Shown in pieces: positions 37,024 to 48,262 of a stretch of 64,000 nt of DNA. Under the pieces are notes generated by a model. That model ran no database searches. It saw nothing but the letters and a program-made list of their open reading frames with translations, and was not told where the DNA came from. Made by a program: the position numbers and the translations under genes. How positions within the stretch are numbered: the stretch's first letter is position 1; each line of letters begins with the position of its first letter. Location: assembly GCA_900551615.1 (NCBI GenBank), contig URWN01000003.1, positions 13,584-77,583 of the forward strand, written 5' to 3'. Source of the DNA: an uncultured Clostridium sp. (lineage in GTDB: Bacteria; Bacillota; Clostridia; TANB77; CAG-508).

Positions 37024-37521
37024 ATGAAAAAGAATCCAAATGATAACTATTATACAACTGACAATGAGATGATTTTGGAGGATGGTGATACTGGAGAGCA
37101 GTATATTTTTTTGATAGATAGAAAGAATATGCTAGTTATACGGTCTTTCTTAGAAGAGGATATAAAACCATTCATTTTAAATTATGATGGAGTTACTTCT
37201 AAGGAAAGAAGAGAAAAGAAAAGAGTCTTATATAATGAACTTCCAAAAGAAAATTCTCAATATTCATATTTTGTGATTGAGCAAATTATTGGAAAAACAA
37301 ATAAAAGGGATGAAAATTCTATATATGGTTTACCAAGGATACCGATTGGAATGGGAGCTAGATGCAGAGCAACGGCAGTAACTGAAAAACCACAAGATGC
37401 CATAGAAATGTATATATTTACAAAATATGAGAATCTTGCAGAAGCTGTATCATTTACGCTTAAAAAACTAGCAGACTTTTTTAACATTGAAGGTAATGCA
37501 CAAATTTATCCAGTAATTTAA
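37024..37521 (+). CDS. Unrecognised 165-aa cytoplasmic protein
   Basis: No family is recognised with confidence. The start (MILEDGDTGEQYIFLIDRKNMLVIRSF, in parts) recalls the short acidic beta-hairpin opening of DUF1292-type proteins. A charged middle (SKERREKKRVLYNELPKENSQ), a predicted strand-rich part and a terminal helix plus IYPVI follow. It has no signal peptide or TM segment. It has its own strong promoter and an intrinsic terminator, so it is an independent transcript between pyrG and groES. The ribosome binding site is GGAGG, 7 nt before ATG 37024. Confidence 0.75.
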   Translation: MKKNPNDNYYTTDNEMILEDGDTGEQYIFLIDRKNMLVIRSFLEEDIKPFILNYDGVTSKERREKKRVLYNELPKENSQYSYFVIEQIIGKTNKRDENSIYGLPRIPIGMGARCRATAVTEKPQDAIEMYIFTKYENLAEAVSFTLKKLADFFNIEGNAQIYPVI

Positions 37522-37527
37522 ACTTCA

Positions 37528-37558
37528 AAAAGGACCTAGAGTTATTCTAGGTCCTTTA
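37528..37558 (+). terminator. Rho-independent terminator
   Basis: AAAGGACCTAGA and TCTAGGTCCTTT form a perfect 12-bp stem with a 5-nt loop, just after the stop at 37519-37521. Confidence 0.9.
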
Positions 37559-37689
37559 TTACGAATTATGTCATATAAAGTTATTAATTTTTTAACTAAT
37601 ATTATTTTATGAAAAAGTAATAAAAATGTTATATAAATAATATAATATAACGTCAAATGTGAATTCTATGTGAATTTTAGCAAACTCTA

Positions 37690-37718
37690 TTGACAATTGC
37701 TAAAAAAAGGTATAAATT
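37690..37718 (+). promoter_or_regulatory. groESL promoter
   Basis: TTGACA at 37690-37695. The -10 is either TATAAA at 37711 (15-bp spacer) or TAAATT at 37713 (17-bp spacer). The CIRCE operator starts directly after it. Confidence 0.6.
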
Positions 37719-37719
37719 A

Positions 37720-38077
<358 letters not shown>

Positions 38078-38124
38078 AAAATAAATTTTGGGATTGAACT
38101 AAAATCTTGAAAAAAGTAAATTAA

Positions 38125-39840
<1,716 letters not shown>

Positions 39841-39915
39841 AAAATTATAAAACATGCATGAAAACTGTATTTTAGAAAAATTGTAACAAAAAAAATAAAA
39901 ATTTTCAAAAAACTC

Positions 39916-39956
39916 TTGACAGTTATAAAAAAATACATTATAATTTATAACTGTCA
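39916..39956 (+). promoter_or_regulatory. tRNA-Gly promoter within a perfect 13-bp inverted repeat
   Basis: Consensus TTGACA (39916-39921), a 17-bp spacer, and TATAAT (39939-39944). TGACAGTTATAAA (39917-39929) and TTTATAACTGTCA (39944-39956) are perfect inverted repeats, so the palindrome covers the -35 and runs past the -10 to the start site. Confidence 0.82.
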
Positions 39957-39964
39957 GGAGAAAT

Positions 39965-40038
<74 letters not shown>

Positions 40039-40042
40039 ACTC

Positions 40043-40067
40043 AAACGACTAATATAGTCGTTTTTTT
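40043..40067 (+). terminator. Rho-independent terminator of tRNA-Gly
   Basis: AAACGACT and AGTCGTTT form an 8-bp stem with a 5-nt loop. Seven T follow the pairing GTCG. Confidence 0.9.
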
Positions 40068-40105
40068 GTATTTACAAATAAATATCAAAAAATCACCAAA
40101 AACAG

Positions 40106-40134
40106 TTGATATTTTTAGCAAATTAATATAAAAT
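40106..40134 (+). promoter_or_regulatory. Promoter of the HD-domain gene
   Basis: TTGATA (40106-40111), a 17-bp spacer and TAAAAT (40129-40134). It lies 26 bases upstream of the start at 40161. Confidence 0.6.
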
Positions 40135-40160
40135 CTAGAAAGACAAAAAGGAGGTAACAG

Positions 40161-40820
40161 ATGATAACTTTAAAAGACATAAAAGAAAACAAAGAGCTAG
40201 ATGCTCTTATAAGAGGAGCACAAAAACAATTAAACGCAATAGGGTATACAGAACATGGGCACAGACACATATCAATAGTATCAAAAAGAGCCGGAGATAT
40301 ATTAGAAAAATTAGGATATCCAGAAAGAACGGTGGAATTAACAAGAATAGCAGGATATATGCATGATATAGGAAATTGTGTAAACAGAGTAGACCATGCA
40401 CATACTGGAGCAATACTTGCATACAACATTTTAAAAGAAATGGGAATGCCAATAGAAGAAATAACAGAAATAATGATGGCAATAGGAAATCATGATGAAA
40501 ACACAGGGACAGCAGTAAGTGATATATCAGCAGCATTAATATTAGCAGACAAATCAGATGTACATAGAGACAGAGTTGTAAATAAAAATTTATCAACATT
40601 TGATATACACGATAGAGTAAATTATGCAGTAACAGATGCAGATTTAATAATGAATGCAGAAGAAAGAAAAATAACATTAAATCTAACAATAGACACAAAA
40701 ATCAGTCCAGTATTAGATTATTTCGAAATATTTATGCAAAGAACAATGATGTGTAAATATGCTGCAAAATATTTAAAAATATGGTTTGAATTAATAATAA
40801 ATGACACAAAATTATTATAA
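40161..40820 (+). CDS. HD-domain phosphohydrolase
   Basis: The 219-aa protein has an HD domain. The metal-binding histidine region is EHGHRH (31-36), the HD pair is H68-D69 in YMHDIGN, DHAH is at 78-81, and the later acidic motif is LADKSDVHRDR. HD proteins of this type hydrolyse phosphomonoesters or cyclic nucleotides, and the substrate cannot be told. In many Firmicutes an HD gene of this class precedes secDF, as here. AAAGGAGG precedes ATG 40161. Confidence 0.88.
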   Translation: MITLKDIKENKELDALIRGAQKQLNAIGYTEHGHRHISIVSKRAGDILEKLGYPERTVELTRIAGYMHDIGNCVNRVDHAHTGAILAYNILKEMGMPIEEITEIMMAIGNHDENTGTAVSDISAALILADKSDVHRDRVVNKNLSTFDIHDRVNYAVTDADLIMNAEERKITLNLTIDTKISPVLDYFEIFMQRTMMCKYAAKYLKIWFELIINDTKLL

Positions 40821-40821
40821 T

Positions 40822-40982
40822 AAATTTTGGATGAAGAAGAGCAAATTAAAATAAGATTTGGCAGACAAAATTTTTGTTAAAAAATTTTGGATGACGATGA
40901 GCAAATTAAAATAAGATTTGGCAGACAAAATTTTTGTTAAAAAAATTTTGGATGACGATGAGCAAACGAAGTGAGCGAAAGG
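40822..40982. repeat. Tandem repeat, about 60-bp unit, 2.7 copies, upstream of secD
   Basis: Units begin at about 40822, 40882 and 40943 with AAATTTTGGATGA and contain GAGCAAATTAAAATAAGA and GGCAGACAAAATTTTTG. The first two differ only at two positions (GAAGAAGA versus GACGATGA). The third is cut off after GAGCAAA and runs into CGAAGTGAGCGAAAGG, which supplies the secD ribosome binding site. The junctions can form CAAAATTTTT/AAAAATTTTG hairpins. Confidence 0.9.
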
Positions 40983-40992
40983 AAATTGAAAA

Positions 40993-42375
40993 ATGAAAAA
41001 TGATAATAAAAAAAGTAAAAATGTAATGAAAACAATAAAAATAATAACAATTATTTTATTAATTGTTTTAATTTCAATGATAGGATTTTTTGGAATATAC
41101 AAACAAAACAAAAATCAAATGTCTAATATTGTAAAAGACTACACATATGCAATGGACATAAATGGAGCAAGAACATTAAAATTAACATTAAATTCTGAAA
41201 ATGGAGACGATGTAAAAACAGCAGAAAATTATGAAACAGCAAAAACAATAATAGAAAAAAGATTAAAAAAATTAGATGTTCAAGAATACAAAATAGGAGT
41301 AAATGAAGAAACAGGAGAAATAACAGTCCAAATACCAGAAAACACACAAACAGATGAAATAGTTTCAAATTTAACAACAGTAGGAAAATTTGAAATTATA
41401 GATAGTGAAACAAATGATGTATTATTAGACAATAGTTCAATAAAATCATCAAAAGTTTTATATAATACTACACAATCAGGAACATCAGTATATTTAGAAA
41501 TTTCATTTGATAAAAATGGAAAAAATAAATTAGAAGAAATAAGTAAAACATATGTAAAATCAGAAAATAATACAACAGAAAATACTACTTCAGAAGACAC
41601 AAACAGTACTGAAGAAAAAGAAAATAACACAGAAGAAACAAACACAACATCTGAAAATTCAAAATCAACAGAAAAGAAAATAACAATGAAAATTGATGAT
41701 GATGAAATAATGTCAACATCTTTTGATGAAGCAATAACAACTGGAAAAATACAATTATCAGTTGGACAAGCATCAACAGATTCTTCAACAGTACAAGGAT
41801 ATGTAAAACAAGCACAAAATGTAGCAACAGTATTAGATACTGGAAAATTACCAGTAAAATATGATGTAGAAAAAAATCAATATGTACTTTCAAATATATC
41901 AAAGCAAGATTTAATTTATGTAGCAATTGCGATGGCTGTTGTAACAATTATAGGAATAATTGTTTTAATAGTAAAATATAAAACAAATGGATTATTAGCT
42001 GGAATTTCATATATAGGTTTATCAGCGTTATATTTAATAGTAATTAGATATACAAATGTTACTATATCAATAGATTCAATATTTGCTATAGGAATAATAT
42101 TAATATTAAATTATATATTTATATATATGTTATTATCTAATATTAGAAAAATGAATGATTCAAAAATTGAAAATGTAGTTGGTAAATCAGTATCAGAAAC
42201 ATATAAAAAATTCTTTATGAGAATAATACCAATTTGTGTTGTAGTAATTACATTCTGCTTTGCAAGTTGGATACCAATGAATAGTTTTGGCATGACAGCA
42301 TTCTGGGGAATTGCAATTATAGCAATTTATAATGCAATTATAACAAATGGACTATTAAGAATAAAAAATAAATAA
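40993..42375 (+). CDS. secD: SecD-like protein, degenerate
   Basis: SecD with SecF uses proton flow to help pull proteins across the SecYEG channel. This 460-aa protein has TM1 (about 14-36) and a P1-like domain with TAENYETAKTIIEKRLKKLDV and the TVGKFEI strand. A Ser/Thr/Glu/Asn-rich insert comes at about 188-230, then AITTGKIQLSVGQAS and five C-terminal TM helices. The conserved TM4 motif GMAVDANVLIFERI is replaced by GIILILNYIFIYML. This removes the essential Asp and the Glu-Arg pair and keeps only Asn. The assignment rests on architecture and position next to a SecF-like gene. Proton-coupled function is doubtful. Confidence 0.8.
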   Translation: MKNDNKKSKNVMKTIKIITIILLIVLISMIGFFGIYKQNKNQMSNIVKDYTYAMDINGARTLKLTLNSENGDDVKTAENYETAKTIIEKRLKKLDVQEYKIGVNEETGEITVQIPENTQTDEIVSNLTTVGKFEIIDSETNDVLLDNSSIKSSKVLYNTTQSGTSVYLEISFDKNGKNKLEEISKTYVKSENNTTENTTSEDTNSTEEKENNTEETNTTSENSKSTEKKITMKIDDDEIMSTSFDEAITTGKIQLSVGQASTDSSTVQGYVKQAQNVATVLDTGKLPVKYDVEKNQYVLSNISKQDLIYVAIAMAVVTIIGIIVLIVKYKTNGLLAGISYIGLSALYLIVIRYTNVTISIDSIFAIGIILILNYIFIYMLLSNIRKMNDSKIENVVGKSVSETYKKFFMRIIPICVVVITFCFASWIPMNSFGMTAFWGIAIIAIYNAIITNGLLRIKNK

Positions 42376-42443
42376 AATGAGTTAATGATTGTTGGCAGTA
42401 TAGCAATATTGCTAACAAAACTTCAAAGGAAGGAATGAAAAAA

Positions 42444-43094
42444 ATGAAACAAAAAAGTGCAAAAATAATAATAGCTTTAATAGCAATCATATTAATAGCA
42501 GGAACAATAATGTTATGCACAAAAGGTTTGGTATTTGGATTAAATTATGAAGATAGCAAAAAAGTAGAAATAAATTTAGGAAAACAATTTGAAGAAAAAG
42601 ATATAAAAGAAATAACAAATGATGTATTTGGGAAACAACCTGTTTTAATACAAGCAATAGAAGTATATAAAGATGCAGTAAGCATAACAACAACAGAAAT
42701 TAGTGATGAACAAAAAGCAAATTTAATAACAAAGCTAAATGAAAAATATGGAACAGATATATCAACAGATGATATAACAATAGAGGCAAATGCCCATATT
42801 AGAGGAAGAGATATAGTAAAACCATATATAGTTTCTTTTGCAATAGCAACAGTAATAGTTTTAGTATATTTATCAATTAGATATTATAAATTAAATTCAT
42901 TAAAAGTTTTGGCAAAATCAATAGGAATTATGTTATTGGCTCAATTAATATTATTAGCAATTATAGCAATTGCTAGAATTCCAATAGGAGTATTAACAAT
43001 GCCAGTTGTATTATTAATATATGTATTATCAACATATATCTGTACAACAAAATTTGATAAAGATTTAGATAAAAAATTACAAGAAAACAATTAA
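42444..43094 (+). CDS. secF: SecF-like protein, shortened
   Basis: The protein is 216 aa from ATG 42444. ATG 42435 is also possible but lies only 4 nt after AAAGGA. It has TM1, FGLNYEDSKKVEINLGKQF corresponding to the SecF FGIDFxGG start, a small periplasmic domain, and only three further TM helices (about 130-215). SecF is normally about 300 aa with six helices, so the last two helices and the conserved charged motifs are missing. It is paired with the degenerate secD upstream. I see no stop or frameshift to explain the shortening, so it looks like a lineage-specific form. Confidence 0.72.
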   Translation: MKQKSAKIIIALIAIILIAGTIMLCTKGLVFGLNYEDSKKVEINLGKQFEEKDIKEITNDVFGKQPVLIQAIEVYKDAVSITTTEISDEQKANLITKLNEKYGTDISTDDITIEANAHIRGRDIVKPYIVSFAIATVIVLVYLSIRYYKLNSLKVLAKSIGIMLLAQLILLAIIAIARIPIGVLTMPVVLLIYVLSTYICTTKFDKDLDKKLQENN

Positions 43095-43164
43095 GCTTGT
43101 TATAAACAAATGAATAATGAAAAAAGTTTTAAAAACATGTCTTGAGGAAGGGATGATATAAAAA

Positions 43165-45453
43165 ATGGGAAACATAGTTTTACTTGATGACCTAACTATA
43201 AATAAAATAGCAGCAGGAGAAGTTATAGAAAGACCAGCTTCAGTTATAAAAGAAATGGTTGAGAACTCAATAGATGCAGGAGCAAATAATATAACAGTAG
43301 AAATAAAAAATGGTGGAATATCATATATAAGAGTTTCTGATAATGGAAAAGGAATTGCTCCAGATGACCTAGAAATTGCTTTTGAAAGACATGCTACAAG
43401 TAAAATAAGAAAAGCAGAAGACCTAGATGTTGTAACATCAATGGGATTTAGAGGTGAGGCATTAGCAAGTATAGCAGCTATTGCAAATGTAGAAATGACA
43501 TCAAAAACAGAAAGCCAAGATACCGGATATAAAATAACTGTAGAAGCTGGAAATATATTAGATAAACAGGAAGTTGGATGTCAAACAGGTACAACTATAG
43601 TTGTTCAGAACCTATTTTTTAATACACCAGTAAGATACAAATTTTTGAAAAAAGATTATACAGAAGCAGGATATATTGAAGATGTAATTACAAGAATCGC
43701 TTTAGTAAATCCCAACATAGCAATAAAATTAATAAATACAGGGAAAACAGTAATTCAAACAAATGGTAATGGTGATATGAAAAGTGTAATTTATAGTATA
43801 TACGGAAAAGATGTTGCAACAGGAATATTACCAGTTGATTACACATATGAAGATATAGAAATTACCGGAGTTATAGGAAAACCTGAAATAGCAAGGTCAA
43901 ACAGATCAAATCAATTATTTTTTGTAAATAAAAGATATATAAAAGATAAGATGTTGACAGCTGCAACAGAACAAGCATATAAAGGTTTAATTCCAATTGG
44001 AAAATATGGATTTGTTGTATTAAATATTAATATGAATCCTTCAAAAGTTGATGTTAATGTGCATCCAGCAAAATTGGAAGTAAGATTTGAAGAAGAAAAT
44101 AAGATATTTCAATCAATATATCATGCAATAAAAAATACTTTACTAAAAAGTGAATTGGTTGCAGATACAGAAAAAAGTTCAGAAAGATCAGAACAAGTAA
44201 AAAATGAACCTTCAAAAGGATTATTTGATTTTAGAAAAAATGAAACTAAAAAAATAGAACAATATAATGATGAAGAAAGCAAAATTAAGACAAATGTTGG
44301 ACAAGTTGAACATGGTGAAAATTTTTCAAATATTAATATTGGACAAGGTGGTCCTGTTAATACTGCAGACATATTAGAACAATTGAAAAAAATGAAAGAA
44401 AATCTTCAAAAACAAATAGAGAATAAACCAAAGATTGATGTTGAAGTGCAAGAAAATGAACAAAAAAATGAATCAGAACAATTAAATCAAGAAGATGAAA
44501 AAGAAAATAAAATTATTGATGAAAATAATGATAAAACAGAAGAAAATTTGCAAAAACAACCAGAAAAAGACAATGAAGAAGAACTAGAAAAAGAACAGGA
44601 AGAAGAAAAACAAAATGTTGAAGAAACTGTGGTAACAGGAACAAAACCAGAGGAAAAATTAGAAGAAATAAAAGAACAGATAAAAGAATTAGAAAACATA
44701 AATTATGAAGAAACAACACCACAAGATTTTAATACAATGTATGAAAAATTATTTGGTAGAAAACCAATAGAAAATGAACAATTACCAGAAGAACAACCAA
44801 AAGAAAATAAAAATACAGCAGTAGATTTAATAAATGATAATATATCAGTATTTGAGCAAAGAGAAGAATATAAAAAACCAATATATAAATTTATAGGAAT
44901 AGCATTTAATACATACATAATTATAGAAATGGATAAAGAAATGTATATAATAGACCAACATGCAGCACATGAAAGAATTATGTACGAAAAAGTTAAGAAA
45001 AATTATTATAGTGAATCTTCAAAAGACTCACAAATGTTACTATTACCAGATGTTATAACATTAACACATAAAGAAATGGAAATAGCAAAAGACAATATGG
45101 ATTTATTTAAAAATGCTGGATTTAGCTTAGAAGAATTTGGAGAGAACACAATAAAATTAACAGGTGTACCAACAGTATGCTTAGATATAGATAACAAAGA
45201 ATTGTTTTTAGAAACATTAGATGAAATAAATACAATTGCAAGGACTGCAAAACAAGAAAAAGAGGAAAGATTTATTGCAACAGTAGCATGTAAAGCAGCA
45301 GTGAAAGCAAATATGGTGTTAGATAAAGCAGAGGTAGAAAATTTAATGGACAAATTATTAGAATTACCAAATCCATTTACATGTCCACATGGTAGACCTA
45401 CAGCAATAAAAATGAGCAAATATGATATTGAAAGAAAATTTGCAAGAAAATAG
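43165..45453 (+). CDS. mutL: DNA mismatch repair protein MutL
   Basis: MutL couples mismatch recognition by MutS to strand removal and, in most bacteria, nicks DNA itself. The 762-aa protein has the GHKL ATPase domain (EMVENSIDAGA, DNGKGI, TSMGFRGEAL). A long Glu/Lys/Gln/Asn-rich linker (about 330-560) follows. The C-terminal endonuclease domain has DQHAAHERIMYE (from about 597), ACKAAVKANMVL and CPHGRPTAIKM. The linker is longer than usual. mutS is not adjacent. GGAAGGGATG precedes ATG 43165. Confidence 0.97.
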   Translation: MGNIVLLDDLTINKIAAGEVIERPASVIKEMVENSIDAGANNITVEIKNGGISYIRVSDNGKGIAPDDLEIAFERHATSKIRKAEDLDVVTSMGFRGEALASIAAIANVEMTSKTESQDTGYKITVEAGNILDKQEVGCQTGTTIVVQNLFFNTPVRYKFLKKDYTEAGYIEDVITRIALVNPNIAIKLINTGKTVIQTNGNGDMKSVIYSIYGKDVATGILPVDYTYEDIEITGVIGKPEIARSNRSNQLFFVNKRYIKDKMLTAATEQAYKGLIPIGKYGFVVLNINMNPSKVDVNVHPAKLEVRFEEENKIFQSIYHAIKNTLLKSELVADTEKSSERSEQVKNEPSKGLFDFRKNETKKIEQYNDEESKIKTNVGQVEHGENFSNINIGQGGPVNTADILEQLKKMKENLQKQIENKPKIDVEVQENEQKNESEQLNQEDEKENKIIDENNDKTEENLQKQPEKDNEEELEKEQEEEKQNVEETVVTGTKPEEKLEEIKEQIKELENINYEETTPQDFNTMYEKLFGRKPIENEQLPEEQPKENKNTAVDLINDNISVFEQREEYKKPIYKFIGIAFNTYIIIEMDKEMYIIDQHAAHERIMYEKVKKNYYSESSKDSQMLLLPDVITLTHKEMEIAKDNMDLFKNAGFSLEEFGENTIKLTGVPTVCLDIDNKELFLETLDEINTIARTAKQEKEERFIATVACKAAVKANMVLDKAEVENLMDKLLELPNPFTCPHGRPTAIKMSKYDIERKFARK

Positions 45454-45469
45454 ATAAGGAGATAAATAT

Positions 45470-45895
45470 ATGGCACTTATTATAGGAATAATAATAATAT
45501 TACTTTTAGTTTTACTAGGTTGGACATGGCATAATTTAGGAACAATTGAAAATAAAACAAAGATCATATGTATAGTTTCAGGATTAGTAATTGTATATAT
45601 AATTACATTTATAATTTTCAGTATATCAAAAGTGGGAATAAACTATGAAAATAAAGAAATATTAAAACTAGTACAAACAATATTTGTAATATTATTTACA
45701 ATAATAAATGGATATATATTGTTACCATACATATTTAAAAAGCTAGAACAAATAGATAATGATGAAATTGAAAAAGAAAAATTAGTTAAAGGAATTGTAA
45801 TTTTATTAGTTTTGTTTATATTTATTGCAATATTTGAAGTGTCATATTTAGGTAGCATTCAAAGTGGTATATTAGATATGATAAAGAGAAGATAG
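45470..45895 (+). CDS. Small integral membrane protein of unknown function
   Basis: The 141-aa protein has four predicted TM helices (about 2-20, 30-55, 66-92 and 103-125) and charged ends. No motif is recognised. It lies 16 nt after mutL and 40 nt before miaA in the same direction, so it is probably cotranscribed. AAGGAG precedes ATG 45470. No function is proposed. Confidence 0.7.
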   Translation: MALIIGIIIILLLVLLGWTWHNLGTIENKTKIICIVSGLVIVYIITFIIFSISKVGINYENKEILKLVQTIFVILFTIINGYILLPYIFKKLEQIDNDEIEKEKLVKGIVILLVLFIFIAIFEVSYLGSIQSGILDMIKRR

Positions 45896-45935
45896 GTGTT
45901 TAATAGGTTGGAACTTTTAGGAGGAATGAGATAAT

Positions 45936-46874
45936 ATGGAACAAAAAGAAAAAGTCATAGTAATATGTGGACCAACAGCATCTGGGAAAACAGCACTTTC
46001 AATAGAACTTGCGAAAAAAATAAATGGTGAAATAATATCAGCAGATTCCATGCAAATATACAAAGACATGAATATAGGAACTGCAAAACCAACATTAGAA
46101 GAAATGCAAGGCATTAAACATTATCTTTTAGATTTTGTATCTCCAAATGAAAGATACAGTGTTGCACAATATAAAAAAGATGCAAAAAAAGCAATAAAAG
46201 AAATTTTACAAAAAGGAAAAACACCAATTATTGTTGGTGGTACAGGACTATATGTTGATAGTTTGATATATGAAATAGAATATAATGATATTAAGCTAGA
46301 TATGAATTATAGAAAAGAATTAGAAGAAATAGCAGAACAAAAAGGCTTGGAAATTTTGTATAATAAAGCTTTAGAAATAGATCCAAAGGCAATGGAAAAA
46401 ATAAGCAAAAATGATAAAAAAAGAATATTAAGAGTTTTAGAAATTTATAAAGCAACAGGAAAAACAAAGACTGAGCAAGAAATGGAATCAAGAAAAAATC
46501 CTGTGGAATATGATTACAAAGTATTTGCAATAAATTGGGAAAGAGAAAAATTATATCAAAGAATAAATAAAAGAGTAGATATAATGATAGAACAAGGATT
46601 AATAGAAGAAGTGAAATTAATTTTGAAAAAATATAATGAATTTCCAACAGCAATGCAAGGCTTAGGATATAAAGAAGTTGTAGATTATTTAAATGGAAAT
46701 TATACTAAAGAAGAAATGATAGAAAAAATAAAAATGGAAACACGAAGATATGCTAAAAGACAATTAACATGGTTTAGAAAAAATAAGCAGACAATATGGC
46801 TTGAAGGAACAAATGATATACAAAATAATATAAATATTATTTTGGAGGGAATAGATATTGAAAGAAGAAAATAA
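45936..46874 (+). CDS. miaA: tRNA dimethylallyltransferase MiaA
   Basis: MiaA adds a dimethylallyl group to N6 of A37 in tRNAs reading UNN codons, using DMAPP made by the MEP pathway (dxs is in this window). The 312-aa protein has P-loop GPTASGKT (12-19), SADSMQIYKDMNIGTAKP, GGTGLYVDSL and RRYAKRQLTWFR. It follows mutL, as often seen. hfq, a frequent partner, is absent. AGGAGG precedes ATG 45936. Its last 17 bases overlap the next gene. Confidence 0.97.
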   Translation: MEQKEKVIVICGPTASGKTALSIELAKKINGEIISADSMQIYKDMNIGTAKPTLEEMQGIKHYLLDFVSPNERYSVAQYKKDAKKAIKEILQKGKTPIIVGGTGLYVDSLIYEIEYNDIKLDMNYRKELEEIAEQKGLEILYNKALEIDPKAMEKISKNDKKRILRVLEIYKATGKTKTEQEMESRKNPVEYDYKVFAINWEREKLYQRINKRVDIMIEQGLIEEVKLILKKYNEFPTAMQGLGYKEVVDYLNGNYTKEEMIEKIKMETRRYAKRQLTWFRKNKQTIWLEGTNDIQNNINIILEGIDIERRK

Positions 46875-48138
46875 AGAGAAGAAAAAAACTAAAAATAAAG
46901 TTAATAGAAAAAAAATAGTTATGTATATAGTATTAGCTTTGGTTATAATGTATTTAGTATATGCAGTATATCTATTAGTAAAACAACCTACAGACAAAGT
47001 TACAGTAGAAAATGGTACTTTATATTTAGAAGAAACAGACATAGGATACATAATAAGAGATGAGCAAGTTGTAAAGGGCAATAATTATAAAAATGGTATG
47101 GAGAGAATTAAGAATGAAGGTGAAAAGACAGCAAAAGGAGACTCAATATATCGATATTATAGTAAAAACGAAGATAAATTAAAAGAACAAATAGCTGAAT
47201 TTGATAATAAGGTACAAGAGGCATTAAAAGGTCAAGAAGGAACACTTACTTCAGATATAAAATTATCAGAAATAAAACTACTAGAAAATCAACTGGATGA
47301 AAAAATTGCATTGTTAAATAAAACATCAGATATATCAAAAATTACTGAATATAAAAAGGAAATAAATGATTTAGTAAGTAAAAAAGCTAAACTTACAGGA
47401 GAATCCAGTGCAGCAGGAAGCTATTTAAAACAATTATATAATCAAAGAGCTAAATTAGAAGAACAACTGAATTCAGGAGCAGAATATATAAAAGCGCCTG
47501 AAAGTGGAATTGTTTCTTATAAAGTTGATGGATTAGAAGAAACATTAACACCTAATAATTTTTCAACGATAAATAAAGAATTTTTAGAAAACTTAAAATT
47601 AAAGACGGGACAATTAATAGCAACAAATGATGAATGTGGAAAAATAATAGATAGCTCAAAATGCTATATAGCTACAATTTCTAATTCCGAACAAGCAAAA
47701 CAAGCCCAAATAGGGGATTCGGTAAAGGTGAGATTATCAAACAGTAAAGTGATTAAAGCCACTATAACGTATACATCACAAGAAAGTGAAGAAGAAACAT
47801 TAATAATTCTAGAAATAAATAAACAAATAAGTGAACTTGCAAATTACAGAAAAATATCTTTTGACTTAATTTGGTGGAATGAAACAGGATTAAAAGTTCC
47901 AAATCAAGCAATTGTAGAAGAAAATGGATTTAATTATGTAGTTAGAAATAGAGCGGGTTATTTAGACAAAATACTTGTAAATGTTACAAGAAAAAATGAC
48001 AAATATTCAATAGTTACTAATTATAGTACAGATGAACTTAAAAATTTAGGATTTTCAAGTACAGATATTCAAAAAATGAAAAGTATATCTATTTATGATG
48101 AATTAATATTAAATCCTGATTTGAGTAAAGCAAATTAA
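46858..48138 (+). CDS. HlyD-like membrane-fusion/adaptor protein
   Basis: The 426-aa protein has a Lys-rich N-terminus and one TM helix (about 20-42). A coiled-coil part (about 95-190) sits inside a lipoyl/barrel-sandwich layout (APESGIVSYKVDG near 205). Beta-barrel segments follow (SVKVRLSN, LKVPNQAIVEENGFNYV). In clostridia this HlyD-like gene stands before sepF and divIVA, so a role linked to cell division or envelope assembly is possible, but it is not shown. Translation starts at TTG 46858 within the end of miaA, with GGAGG upstream, which indicates coupling. Confidence 0.82.
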   Translation: MKEENKEKKKTKNKVNRKKIVMYIVLALVIMYLVYAVYLLVKQPTDKVTVENGTLYLEETDIGYIIRDEQVVKGNNYKNGMERIKNEGEKTAKGDSIYRYYSKNEDKLKEQIAEFDNKVQEALKGQEGTLTSDIKLSEIKLLENQLDEKIALLNKTSDISKITEYKKEINDLVSKKAKLTGESSAAGSYLKQLYNQRAKLEEQLNSGAEYIKAPESGIVSYKVDGLEETLTPNNFSTINKEFLENLKLKTGQLIATNDECGKIIDSSKCYIATISNSEQAKQAQIGDSVKVRLSNSKVIKATITYTSQESEEETLIILEINKQISELANYRKISFDLIWWNETGLKVPNQAIVEENGFNYVVRNRAGYLDKILVNVTRKNDKYSIVTNYSTDELKNLGFSSTDIQKMKSISIYDELILNPDLSKAN

Positions 48139-48193
48139 AATGTTACAAAAATGTTACAGAAATATTAAAAATTTATTACATTTTAAAAAAGTA

Positions 48194-48222
48194 TTGACAA
48201 TAAACAAAAAAAAGTAGATACT
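48194..48222 (+). promoter_or_regulatory. Promoter of sepF
   Basis: TTGACA (48194-48199), a 17-bp spacer and GATACT (48217-48222), 40 bases before ATG 48263. Confidence 0.7.
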
Positions 48223-48262
48223 ATTAGCATAATATGTAAGAAAAAATTTAGGAGGTTTTTTT

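Noticed and set aside
40960..40982. GAGCAAACGAAGTGAGCGAAAGG near secD as a copy of the CACTCGTTT motifs in the element at 16857-17001
   Set aside because: The similarity is limited to a few short words and does not extend. I cannot support a common origin.
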